Positions 10,292 to 21,691 of a stretch of 64,000 nucleotides of DNA are shown piece after piece. The position numbers and the translations under genes are program-made. Under the pieces are notes generated by a model. The model worked only from the letters and a program-made list of their open reading frames with translations. It searched no databases and was not told where the DNA came from. This stretch comes from Spirodela intermedia (lineage: Eukaryota > Streptophyta > Magnoliopsida > Alismatales > Araceae). Location of the stretch: positions 5,295,878 through 5,359,877 of the forward strand of contig LR746264.1 of the NCBI GenBank assembly GCA_902729315.2, read 5' to 3'. Each line of letters starts with the position of its first letter. Position 1 is the stretch's first letter.

Positions 10292-13200
10292 TCAACGGAT
10301 GAACTCACCGTGATCGCAGGTAAACGTTGACAAAGAGGGCGGATGATTACTATAAAAGGAAAACTGGAAGCAGTTTTCAGGAGAGAGAAGTCGCACCTTC
10401 GGCTGAAAGGGATTATCTTTAGGCGTTTCGAGGAAGAACTTGTTGGATAATGCGGCTTCTGAGGGCGGCAAACGGGGGTCCTCGACTGATTTCCTGCTCA
10501 CTTCGCAGCCCTCATCTCTGCAAACCGCCTCGACGTAGAGTTGACCAAGGGTTGACCGGAACCGGCGATTACCCTGGAAGTGGTACATCTTGGTTGCGAG
10601 AGGAGCGGGAACGTCCGGGTGAACTGGGTAAACGCAGCAAGCATGAGGAGAATATATGAGAAGAAAAGTAGCTTATGGGTGACTCTCTCACAAATTTTGC
10701 TATTTTAGGAGCCTCTGGGGAAGGAAGATGGGATCAGGCATCAAGGAGAATCAGGAGGGAGAAGGGTAGACTTTGACTTCATCGGCAGGGATTACACGAT
10801 ATGGCTGACTGGATAAAGTATAAAAAAAGTTTCAGTAAGAGCAGGGGAGAAGACTGTGCAGCTGACCAATGAGAGGATGCCGACGATATTCGCTGTGCTC
10901 CAAGATCTGTTGGTCCCTCCGATGCCCAATAGCTGCACTTTTACCAACTATTAATCGCTTGTGTACTCTACCTGAAAAATGACACATGAATAAGAAATAT
11001 ATACATATATATATATATATATATATTACCCATATGTTGAATGAAATGCTCTGGAGGGGGCATGAGTGTCGAGATCATGAGACCGACCCTTCAATCTGAT
11101 TTTATAAACTGAGAAAAAAAGGCACCTCACCAAGAACAGAGAAACAATAGGCGAGCCAGCAACTTGCAGATGCCAGAAGGGGGGATTTGTGATCAAGGTT
11201 TTGGTGACTCAGTATGGGACAATGGGCTCAGAAAGTTGCTAAACCGAGCCAGAAAATACCAACCCAGCTGCAACTTGCAGTGATGTTGGACTACTTGGAT
11301 TCAAGCTGCGCAAGTAAAGTGTTATATCTAGGACTTCCCTTTCACAAAACTTATGGGTGTGGGTTTGTAGGTACTCATGTTCATCACGTTTACGTAATTA
11401 GAAAAAAAATAAGTCAACTGGTGCCCAGTGGAACGAATTGTTGGCCTGATACATGGAGCCATCCATGTAATGTAATCTTACGCTCAAGAAGAAAGGAGGA
11501 CGTATTATCCCAGGGAGTAAGATTTTCAGTAGCCAGGTCTCCAAAAGATTCGGCCAGACAGATAATTAAACTTGATCGTGCATTAGAAAATCGTAGATTT
11601 ATTAGATATATTTTTCTCTGAGGTGAAATAAACCCCGGAGCATGCCAATAAAGGGAGGAGAATCTACACATGAAGAACATGAGGTGGTTGGATCTACCAA
11701 GGAGCCAACTGCTAACTTTTTCAGTTGCCAGTCCAACAGAGTCTCATGATTTAACAGCAAACCACAGTAAGTTTCTAGGAAAATTCATTTTGGCATATGT
11801 ACTGTGCAAGTAAACAATATTATCCAATAGGAAAATAAATAATCTATCATTGAACAATATTATCCAATAGGTTTACACGTCAACATATCCTCTTATTCAT
11901 TTGTCAAAGACACTAATTGTTCCTCAATATTCTTGTGCAAAATCCATACCTTGCATCGGCTTAACCAGCATCTATTTCATGAGCTTTATAAGCAGAAGAG
12001 TTTTACTGCGCAAAAAGGAAAGATGTACTGTTTCTCTCGAGTCAATCTTGCGAAAATTTGCTTAAAAGTTTACCTCATTTTCAGGCTAGTACCAGTCAGT
12101 TATATATCTTTCATTTTGCTACATCATGAATGGTTCCCCAACAATGGACTTTTTGAGAGGATGATAAGAACAGTAGATTCAAATTGTACTTATCTAATTA
12201 TCAGTCACCGTCTCCAGGTGTGTCTGAATAAACGAAACATGACTGGGAGAATAATCAGGGAACATACCATCTTTTGCATCTGTGGAAAAGGGAGAAACCA
12301 TTCCATTTCGGTCATGAACATTTGACTCTGAAATAGTTTCCTCGTCACCATCCAGGGACTCAGATTTTTCCTGTTCTCCAACCATAGAGACCTGGTCTAA
12401 AAGATTGTTAAGATGAAAACGAAACATGCAGTCGTGGCCAAATCGTTTCATCCAGATTTGTTGGCGGAATTTTTTAATGCTGAAATGCAGGGAATAACAG
12501 CTAATAACATCTAGTTAAAAATGCCTTTTTGAGTACACCTCACATCCATCACAGTTGGAGTGAAGAAAGCCAAGGAAGTTATCATCGGGGTTTGTTCAAT
12601 GTCGAATCTATGTCTAATGAAAAAAACCGTCCATAAAAGTCTGCAATTTAGTAGAGGCTATTTTGATTCCACAGGAAAGCATTCATCTCAAATCTTAAAT
12701 GCAGTTAAGGGAAAATACTCTCAAATCAGGAAAGATACTATTATGACTTGCTTGAAACTTTTTTCTCCCTTTTCTTTGTGGCTTCTTGTGACTAATACCT
12801 CCATCAAGCTCTGCAGTCAGGTCTTCAGCGGCTGTTATTAATTTGCAACGTTCTGCAAAGTGTTTTATGCATCGGATCATCAGCAACAGCTATCCCCGAG
12901 AAAATTATACTTGAATGAAAGAAAGCAATCATGAATGTTAGATGAAAAAGAATAGTTCGGCCAACTAGATAAATTTAGACGTCTTAATTTTAGAGCCGAA
13001 GCAACAAAAGCAAAGTACTTGCTAGGAAGTTATTATTAAAGAACAGGAAACGAAATGATCAACATTATTGAGCAAAATATCTCAAACTGATTAACCTGTA
13101 AAAATAAACAAACCTGTCTGCATGTAATACTCATGAATGTTTCATAACACCATGGACCATGTAGAAAAGGTAGTGTATCCATAGATTGGACTGAATTCCG

Positions 13201-16200
13201 AATTTTAAAATGTAGCCCAATACTGGAGACCGAATGGATTTACATAGGGAGACCACTATCTGTAGCACGTGGGCTACGAGATTTAACGCAAACATTCTTT
13301 ACTCCATGAACTTCAAGATAAGTTTGTATCGTACTATTAGGATAAAAAGCATGTTGATGGTGGGCGAAATGGTCAACTATCAACTTAGGCATGATTTTTA
13401 AAAATCTGGAAAATGAGCCGCGGTAAAAAGAGATTAGCTAATTTCTTTGGCGTTGTCCCAGATCCGCCATCCTAGTACGTTTGGTGGTTAGCCTAATGTC
13501 CAGCAATGATGATGACCATACCAAACCAGGGAAATGGCACCAGTAAGCACTTTACCCTTTCCATGGTTCATCCATATCCCTCAACATCTCTAGCAACATC
13601 TCGAGTAAACTCATGATTTCCCAAAATATTTCGAGAAAGTCCGGCGCATATTTTACTGATTTTTTAATAATTTTCACGTTCTGACTTCAAAATGAACTTC
13701 ACTTTCTTCATTACTCTTAGTCAGACCATGCTTTACAGAAAAAAATTATTGCATCCAAAAAAGTATTTTAAGTGGCGCTGAAAAACCTGCTTAAGCACAT
13801 AAGACTGTAACGTCAAACTAAACTCCCAAAAAAAGAAGAAGCAGCGTGGTGTTGCAGAGTCAAACCTGCATGAGCTGCATATTGACTCGCTTTAACTGGC
13901 TTCTTACAAGCATTGCAGCAAACCTTCAGCATGGATGGACACTCGTGTTAGAATAAGTGAATAAGAAGAAAACTTATATAGAGAAAAAGTGTCAAGGTAA
14001 GAAATTCTAAAGAAAAAAGAAATTCATTTGAGAATGCTACAACCAGGATAGACAACAAAAAATAAACGAAAAGGCAAGTTGGCCAAGTTCAGTTCAAGCA
14101 TCTCGAGATGGCTGCCCTAAACAGACTTTGAAGGATCAAACCACGTATGGTTCAACTATCTTAAAATCCAGCATATCCGCACTAGCATTGGGATAGGAAA
14201 AAAAATAGCGAATTTCATATTAGTTTGGCAGAAAAAAGATCCAAAATAAATAATCCACTTCTAGTATGCCATATTCCTGCACTTATGTAACAAGCTTGTC
14301 CAACGAACAGGATAAATGGAGCATTCTTTGTAACAGGCCGGGTACACCATTATTCACCTCTACTAATGGAGGTCATATGTCGTCATAACAATCAAACATT
14401 TTTCAAAACCCAGCATCATTGAAATCTTGATTGAAAAAGGTTATTTCATTTGGTTCATCATGAAGTGTAGTAGTCACAGCAAACATTAGGTTCTACAACC
14501 TTTGGGGGCACAAGCAAAGGTGGCAAATGTCAACAAAGATGTAGAACAGGTCCCTAAAAAAGAGAAAGCAATATGTATACACCTGCATAAATGTGCCAGA
14601 ACAATACCAACTGCTTTGCATTGATGGATGCTTTTGGAAGAAATTTTCAAAATCTTCTATTTCTAAGTCCCTCACATAAAATTTCCTATTTGGAGTTGCT
14701 GTAATATGGATTTTGCATTTAAAAACCTAAAGGCAAGTACACATTAATATGCTTACATGATTGATCTAAAGTTTTGAAACGTCCCTCACGTCACAGTTTC
14801 AGATTCCTCAACTATTATTCATCATCTTTGTAGATGTGGCCCTTTCACTTATGGTTCATTACAATTTATGCAATCAATTTACGTTATAATGAAATAAAGT
14901 ATATCCTAGAACGTTCGCGATGACTCCTTTTAGTAGAAACTTTAGAGTCCCATTAAAATAACAATAAAAAATTAATGAAAGATAAAAACATTGCGATTGC
15001 CAAATACGCCAACAAAAAAAAGGTGAACAGAAGAAAATGTGACTCCGTCATGTAACAAGATTAAGATTTACCAGATCCAAGGGATCCGCCAGTGGCCTAG
15101 AATCAAAGACGTGCATATCTGAAAAAAGTAGTAGTTAAATATTTACAGAAAATGATAATACCACACTATGTTGCATTGAATATAAATAGATAGAGCTGCC
15201 ACACTATGTTACACAAAGAAATCAATTGAGATTATTTTCTTCCTTGTAAAGAAGAATGGTGGATGAGATTTTATTACATTAAAGAAAGTAGATAAGGTGC
15301 ATAAATACAGAAAAATAGGGGCATATAAACTTTCCCACGAAAACGAAAAAAAAGAATCATATGTAAAAACCAATAACACCCCAAGCTAATAACGATGTCA
15401 AAGTATGCCTCTGGTATAAGCAGCAGAAGTATAAAGAAGAAGAGGATTAGACTTGAATAGATTTATGCGATGTTTAATCAAAAGTAAGCACAATTTTTGT
15501 AAGCTATGTGTAATCCAATCAGATTAGAGTAATGGAAAAGTATAAAAATCGCCCTCTTGACTGCGATGGAATCAAAGCTTTTCCTTGGGTGACATTATTT
15601 TTACAGTTTATCATGAGGCCACGATTGCCATTATTTTTAGAATTTTACTTCTAACCGTATCATATTCAGTGAACAAGGCATACAATGCCGAACCTAATTG
15701 ATCTGTGTCTTGAACTCAGCTTAAGAAATTCAGGCTATGAAACTACAGATAACAACTACCCGTGTGAATTGGTGGTACACAAATTTCACCAGACAGTTCA
15801 TGTTATAATTGGTCTCTTCACTTTTCCATGTCGAAAATGCAACTTTTTCCCTTACATCTCCATTGGAATACCACTATTTCAGGCATCATACGTCAAGCGA
15901 GCCAAAAACATGCAAGGGGATGTACCACATGGACTTTGGTTGAAGAAAATCAAGGAGTGACGAATCATCAGTATATTCTGTTGGCTACAGAATTGTGTCA
16001 GGGTTGTGGGAACTTGAAGCTGACGAGCCTTAATATTTTATCTGAGCATCAGGCAGAAATTATGATCATATTTAAAAACGAAATCTAACTAAATAGCGCA
16101 ATGATTTTCCTAGTCAGAAGTCCAGAGAGGTCAATTTTGAAAACTCTACAAACCAAGGCTAAACAAGTCTGTTTATCACTATCTAACAGAATCCAACAAC

Positions 16201-18160
16201 GGTGGGACTTAACTTTAAACTGACACCGATGGGGAAAATAGGGGGTTGGGTGATTCCACTTTGAGCACTTAACAGAAATTATGATCACATTTAAAGGACT
16301 CTACGAAGCTACATCCCTTTCATCCATTTCCCTGCCCAAAACTGAGTTAAATCCTCTCTAAACAACCCATAAGCAGTCCTAACTGATTAACTAAACCCAG
16401 GGGAATCCCATTTAGACGTTGTCCAAAATATATCAACTGAGTTCATCTAAACTTGGAAAGGAATTCCCAGAAATTTCATCCCAAAACATGGTGTCCTTTC
16501 CACTTTTTCCAGCCTAGGATTTCAGCTATTTCCAGCCTAGGATTTCAGCTATTGCCAGCCTTGGAATGTCCTAATTCCTCAATGAACTCCGATAAGTATT
16601 TAATATAAATAAATCAAAATTTTCATTTAGTGCTTTTCAGTGAAATCACTTATTATCTGACTCAACTAAGTGATTTTCAATTATCTCAACTAATTTTTCA
16701 TTTTCATTATTCATCACTTCCCTCTCTTTTCTCTTACATGTCTGCTATTATCATCAGAAAAATACTACCTAAATTTTGATTTAGTTACATGCTATTTTTT
16801 CTGTCACCAGTTATTTACTTCCCGCATTGTTCCCTCCTTACCCATATGATGTTATAAGTACGTTTAGGCATGACATTTGAAAAGCACTTACTCGGATTAT
16901 GTCTAATCAGGCGTTCCACAAAAGATCCCTGTAATAAAGAGAAAAAACATGCCTTCTTCCTCAAGAAGATTTGCCTCGTCTGCCTCATTGAACTCCCAGT
17001 GGATGGTTTGAGCAGCGAGTTTTTCATGGCCAGCTTCCTCTGCGAAAATGTATTAAAAAGACCGTGAGAATACTAAATATCACCGTGGATGTTAAAAACT
17101 AAAATATACAAATTTATTAAATACGAGAACAATGTAATCTCAAAAGATAGAAAAGCTTTATCCATTTAGAAAGAAACGAGGATCTAAGAGCAATTCGATA
17201 TCTACTTCTGGAAGGTAATTAATATGTGATCGTCCCTTGAATTCAAATTGCTTTATTAGCTTTGTCAAAATTCATTACAACCAAAAAAACAATGCATGTA
17301 GCAATGGTCTTTTGCAACAGTTTAAACATGATGCATTCATAGTTGTCAACACTAAGCCATTGTATCAATTAAATGATACGTCAACTTATAATTCTTTACA
17401 CAATGAGAAAATTTAGAAGCTCAGATATTTGCTTTCGTAAACAGGATATTGTATTCTGCTCTTATCTAAAGATCTCTTATCAGAAGACATAGGTTTCCTC
17501 TTCGATGTTGGTCCCTAGATGCAGGTTTCAATCTGAATAACTCGCACCTTTACAACAACGAAAATGACCACGTAGAATTTCTGGAAACTCCTGCTGCACT
17601 GTATATTGTTAAAAAAATATGTTTTATTAAGTATGTCATCATCTCCATTTATTTAATATTTTTTTATCATTGGTAATTGTCCAAAGAAAATTCATATCCG
17701 GCCAGTTACGGTATATTTCTACATAATTTTAGAAAATAAGATTCCAGGAAATACAAAATGGGCTATCTTAGACAATTCGACAACCATATAGAGCGTAAGA
17801 ACCGTATTCAATCGAATAATAAGGTGATCATGAAAAATAGAACGAAGAAAATATCAAGGGCCGTGAAAAGATGCTAGGTCCATGTGCTGTATTAATCTTA
17901 CACCTGAGTATAAGAGAACACATTTCAAGGCTAAGCCCTTCACCTCGGAGAAGTAACATTACACTTAAATGAGGTCACACAGATATGGAGGCACCATACC
18001 AGTTTTCGTGTTTGCTAAATTGGATCAAGTAACATGTCGCAAATAAATTTGATTTCATCAGATTCTCAACATTCTAACCTGCGGTTATTTCAGGGTAATT
18101 TCCATTTCCAAGAAGCCTCACCATGGCTGCCATCTTCCCCCTCCCAAGTGGGCATACCAT
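10292..18160 (-). CDS. Small SCA7/SGF-like C2HC zinc-finger protein of plants
   Basis: Seven coding exons on the minus strand (18160-18079, 17039-16953, 15118-15072, 13923-13866, 12852-12799, 12396-12268, 10623-about 10292) join in a continuous frame of about 262 aa. The start MVCPLGRGKMAAMVRLL is followed by EEAGHEKLAAQTIHWEF, EDMHVFDSRPLADPLDL and the finger CNACKKPVKASQYAAHAERC (C-x2-C-x11-H-x3-C). Then come an acidic Ser/Asp/Glu-rich linker and PAPLATKMYHFQGNRRFRSTLG. I recognise the pattern as a conserved plant protein whose finger resembles the SCA7/Sgf11 type found in SAGA deubiquitination modules; a SAGA role is inference only. Five of the first six exons are under 90 bp in an 8-kb AT-rich gene. 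Intron 2 has a GC donor (16952-16951). The 3' end is uncertain: a good donor AAG/GTGCGA at 10397 could end the exon early. The start is preceded by an in-frame segment after a CACAG acceptor, suggesting a 5'-UTR intron. Confidence 0.72.
11004..11026. repeat. (AT)n microsatellite in the last intron of the zinc-finger gene
   Basis: Alternating AT dinucleotides follow a shorter ATATATAC tract. This is an ordinary intronic simple repeat. Confidence 0.85.
11813..11871. repeat. Short direct repeat
   Basis: The 19-bp sequence AACAATATTATCCAATAGG occurs twice, about 40 bp apart, in the last long intron of the zinc-finger gene. It is probably a local slippage duplication. Confidence 0.7.
16508..16553. 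repeat. 23-bp tandem repeat, two copies plus a partial third
   Basis: The unit beginning TCCAGCCTAGGATTTCAGC is repeated head to tail at 16508-16530 and 16531-16553, and is followed by a decayed CCAGCCTTGGA start of a third copy. It lies in intron 2 of the zinc-finger gene. Confidence 0.8.
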
Positions 18161-19156
18161 TGAGACAATAACAGCCTGTGCAAGATACGTCAAAGAATCA
18201 ATGTCGTTGCCTCCCTCCTCTCCAAACGAATAAGAAAGCAGAATATTCACCATATTTATCCAAAATAATTAAGAAATGTTTATTTGCGGCCGAGAGAACG
18301 AGAGCGATACAGAGCGAAGGGAGATAGAGAGATAGAGAAGGAATGGAGAGAGAAGAAGAAAGATACTGAAGCCAGGGAAGGGCAAAAGAGAGAATGGAGA
18401 GAGAGGGACACCTAAATAGTATGACACGTTAAGACGGAGATAAAGCGACAGAGAGCGAGAGTGGAATGAGAGAGGCACATAAACAGGGTAGGGGAAGGAC
18501 GAGGGCGAGGAGAAAGAAAAGGCACTTGCCGATGGAAACCGCGAACGGCAGCCTCCCAACGGAGCTGGGCGGCCGGCGAACGGGGGTGGGCCGTGAACAT
18601 AGGCAGTCGACGAAGGTGGATGCAGCCGAAACGAAGCTGGACTTCCGGCAACCGGAGGAGGCCAAAGAAGGGGGGAAACGCGGGCGACAGAGACGACGGA
18701 TTAGATTTCTGATTGGCGAGCGCAGATGTGAGGAAGCTGCGGAGAGAGCGCCGGCCGGTCGGATCCGGCGGAAAAGAGCAGTCCACGGGAGAACGCCGGT
18801 GGAGGAGCAGGAGACCGTAGAAGTGGGGGAAAGGGAAGAACGTCGCCGGCAACGTAAGGATGGATCCTCGGTTTCATCTGGGCCGAACCAGTCCAACTCA
18901 CTACGCCCAACAAACCATCTGGCCCAAATAGATGGATGTCTTAGGCCGTCATTTACCCAGGCCCAAAAATGTCCCCTTGGCCCAAATATCATCGATGCCC
19001 CTGACAAATAAATAATTGTGTTCATGGCTTTCCTTGGGACACCTTACTGGATACCAGTTTTAATTTTTTTAAAAAATATATTAATAAATAAATACAGTAA
19101 TTTTATATTCCCAAAAAGGAACTCTCGCTGCTGCACGGAAGGGTTGACCGACGGCT
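18161..19156. promoter_or_regulatory. Leader and promoter of the zinc-finger gene, with Site II (TGGGCC/GGCCCA) cluster
   Basis: The GC-rich, purine-biased part (18290-18860) is likely the untranslated first exon and leader of the minus-strand zinc-finger gene. Just upstream, TGGGCC or GGCCCA motifs lie at 18879-18884, 18921-18926, 18960-18965 and 18979-18984, four in about 106 bp. Such Site II motifs are typical of TCP-regulated housekeeping promoters. Frames through this segment (for example 18412-18852 minus) are Pro/Ser/Arg-rich and not supported as coding. The stretch 19020-19156 is AT-rich and is the 3' flank of the PPR gene. Confidence 0.5.
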
Positions 19157-21493
19157 TCACCAGTAGCCTCCGCAGGAGCAACTGCCACCCCTGAAATGGT
19201 GGAATCTCCTCCTATCTCGGACGATGATCTCTCTTCCCGTCACCTCGGAGACCAGCTCCATGGCGCGGTGGCAGTCCCCGCAGATCCTCAGGTTCTTCAC
19301 AATCCTGATGGGAGACGACTCCCCAGCAGAGCTGATCAGGGCGAAGCACAGGGCCAGCTTCTCGCTGTGGCGATAGAGAGCCTCCTCCTTCTCCTCCTCC
19401 GCGTCGAGCTTCCTGAGCAGAGCCCCCGTGTCCGGCTCGTACCCCATGGGCCTTATCTCCTTCACGAGCTCGTCCCAAGCACTGTAGATCTCTGCGGTCC
19501 TGGAGTGGGTCCTGTCGCCGGACCTGAAGCAGTGGACGGCGCCGGCGACCTCCACGGAGCTCCAGCCGGGCGTCTTCTGGACCCGGTTGGCCCTCATTTG
19601 GGCTCTGACCTTCTCGACGTCTCCCCACAGGCCGGCGGAGGCGTAGGCGTTGGAAAGTAGCACGTAGTTTCCGTCGTGCCGTGGGTCGAGCGCGGCGAGC
19701 TCGCGGGCTGCTTCTTCGGCCACGCCGACGGCCCGGTGGAATGTGCTCGCCGCCAGCAGCGCGCCCCACAGGGCGGGGTCGGGCTGGAGCGGCATACTTC
19801 TGACGAGCTCGCGCGCGTCGGCAAGGCGCCCGGCGCGGCCGAGCAGGTCCACCACGCAGCCGTAGTGCTCGATTCTCGGCTCCACTCCGTACTGCCGGTG
19901 CATTCGGTGGAAGAGTTCCAAGCCTTCACCTACCAAGCCGCCGTGGGCGCACGCGCTCAGCAGGCCAATGAAGGTTATCTCGTTGGGGGCGACACCGTCG
20001 CTCCCCATCTGTTGGAAGGCTCGGAGGGCCTCGCGGGCATGCCCATGGGCGGCCATGCCGTTGATCATCGCATTCCAGGAGGGCAAGTCTTTTCGGGGCA
20101 TTTCGTCGAACAGGTGACGGGCCCGAACCAAGTCGCCGCATTTCGCGTACATGTCGACCAGGGCTGTGTACAGGAAAACGTCCAAGTGTATCTTGTTCTT
20201 CCGGATGAAGGTGTGGATCCACTCGCCCAAATCGAGGGCGCCCATTTGAGAACAGGCGTCGATCAAGCTGACCATGGTGATCCCGTCCGGCTTCGGGTGG
20301 CCCTTCTGGGTCATCAACCGGAAGAGCTCGATCGCCTCCGCGGGCCGCTGGTTGTGAGAGTAGCCTCCGATCATGGCGTTCCACGTGACCAGGTCCTTTT
20401 CTGGGATCCCTTCGAACACCTTCCTGGCCTCCTCCATTCTCCCCATCTTCGCGTACAGATTCAGCAGAGCAGTAGAGACTGAAACCGAGTTCATCGACCT
20501 CGCGAGGGCGACTACTCGATCGACCAGTTCATCTTCGAGGTCATCTTCGGCTCCGCTCAAAGCAGAGAGAACGTTCAGCATCGTCGCGCTGTCGGGGTCG
20601 ACCCCCGAATGCAGCATCTGAGAGAAGACGGACGTCGCTTCTTCAACCTGGCCGTTCTGAGAGTACCCGGAGATGAGGGCGTTCCAGGAAACTATGTTCC
20701 GCTTGGGCATTTCGTCGAAAAGCTTCCGCGCGAGCTCCATCTCCCCTGCCCGCGCGTAGGCGCTCATCAAGGTGTTCCACGAAACCACGTCCCTCAGCGG
20801 CATTCCATCGAACAGTTCCCTGGCCGAGTCGAGTTCGTCCATGCCCAAGAAACCGGAGATCATTATGTTCGAGGTGGTGGTATTGGGCTGTGGAATTCTC
20901 CTGAAAACCAGTCGCGCGAGCTCGCTCAACCCGCACTTCCAGTACATGTCCAGGAGGGAATTCAGCACGAAGATGTCCGCGCCGGCGCCGGGCGTCTTCA
21001 CCAGGCTCCCGTGGACTTGGGCGCCGAGTTTGGGATCGGCCATGGCGGCGCACGCCTTGAGGACGTAGGGGAAAGTGTAGTGGTCGGGGGGGAGGCCTCG
21101 CCGGAGGACCTCGCCGGCGAAGAAGAGGGCAGCAGCGGCGGGGTAGGAGTTGAGGGTGTACCCCTTGAGCATGGCGTTGCAGAGGACGAGGTCGGGGGTG
21201 GGCACCGAGTGGAAGAGCCGGGCGGCGTAGTCCATGGTGCCGGCGGCGGAGCAGGACGAGACGAGCTGGGTGATGAGAACGGCATCGTGGTGGAGGTGCC
21301 GCCGGAAGAGCTGCCCGTGAACTTGCCGGATCTGGCGGAGGTCCAGCCGGGTACTCTGCCGGAGCAGTAGAGAGATGGATAACTCCTCTCCGGGCCGCCA
21401 CGGCGGGCAGCGCCCCACCGGCTCCGCCACCGTAGGGACCATTCCCAGAGGTACCCCCGCTACTGATGCCGGTGAAGAAAGCGGAGACCACAT
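19157..21493 (-). CDS. PLS-class pentatricopeptide repeat protein with DYW deaminase-like domain
   Basis: A single uninterrupted exon encodes 778 aa. Proteins of this class bind organelle transcripts and direct C-to-U editing in plastids or mitochondria. Repeated PPR units are visible throughout, for example VVSWNTLMSAYARAGEMELA, IVSWNALISGYSQNGQVEEA, LVTWNAMIGGYSHNQRPAEA and LPSWNAMINGMAAHGHAREA. They are followed by the E/E+ region (DPALWGALLAAS, NYVLLSNAYASAGLWGDVEKVR, GWSSVEV) and the DYW domain. The zinc-binding and catalytic residues are present: His709-x-Glu711 in HSEKLA, and Cys738/Cys741 in CGDCH. The last three residues are GYW instead of DYW. Lack of introns and very high GC are typical of monocot PPR genes. 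The start lies only 198 bp from the VAP27 stop codon on the same strand. The organelle targeted cannot be told from the N-terminus. Confidence 0.95.
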   Translation of the reverse strand: MWSPLSSPASVAGVPLGMVPTVAEPVGRCPPWRPGEELSISLLLRQSTRLDLRQIRQVHGQLFRRHLHHDAVLITQLVSSCSAAGTMDYAARLFHSVPTPDLVLCNAMLKGYTLNSYPAAAALFFAGEVLRRGLPPDHYTFPYVLKACAAMADPKLGAQVHGSLVKTPGAGADIFVLNSLLDMYWKCGLSELARLVFRRIPQPNTTTSNIMISGFLGMDELDSARELFDGMPLRDVVSWNTLMSAYARAGEMELARKLFDEMPKRNIVSWNALISGYSQNGQVEEATSVFSQMLHSGVDPDSATMLNVLSALSGAEDDLEDELVDRVVALARSMNSVSVSTALLNLYAKMGRMEEARKVFEGIPEKDLVTWNAMIGGYSHNQRPAEAIELFRLMTQKGHPKPDGITMVSLIDACSQMGALDLGEWIHTFIRKNKIHLDVFLYTALVDMYAKCGDLVRARHLFDEMPRKDLPSWNAMINGMAAHGHAREALRAFQQMGSDGVAPNEITFIGLLSACAHGGLVGEGLELFHRMHRQYGVEPRIEHYGCVVDLLGRAGRLADARELVRSMPLQPDPALWGALLAASTFHRAVGVAEEAARELAALDPRHDGNYVLLSNAYASAGLWGDVEKVRAQMRANRVQKTPGWSSVEVAGAVHCFRSGDRTHSRTAEIYSAWDELVKEIRPMGYEPDTGALLRKLDAEEEKEEALYRHSEKLALCFALISSAGESSPIRIVKNLRICGDCHRAMELVSEVTGREIIVRDRRRFHHFRGGSCSCGGYW

Positions 21494-21566
21494 TCGGATA
21501 GCCCCGCTGCGGCCATCGCTCTGCGGAGGGCCTTCTTCTCTCTCTAGAAATCACGGAGGACTTGCT

Positions 21567-21576
21567 CTATATAAAG
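21567..21576 (-). promoter_or_regulatory. Possible TATA box of the PPR gene
   Basis: CTTTATATAG read on the minus strand lies about 75-85 bp upstream of the PPR start. It also reads as a perfect TATA box (CTATATAAAG) on the plus strand, where no gene follows directly. It sits in the short gap downstream of the VAP27 stop codon. Confidence 0.4.
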
Positions 21577-21691
21577 AGACGACAACGACCAAAAGTTTGT
21601 ACTCTGAGAAATACAGGCTCAGAGCCGGAGAAGAACGCCCTCTTTAAAGCTCCCTCGTATAATCAATCATCTGCTCTACCAAAGCGAGAAG

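Noticed and set aside
20643-21554. 303-codon frame overlapping the PPR gene
   Set aside because: It is a same-strand shifted frame of the intronless PPR gene, whose true frame shows clear repeats and a DYW domain.
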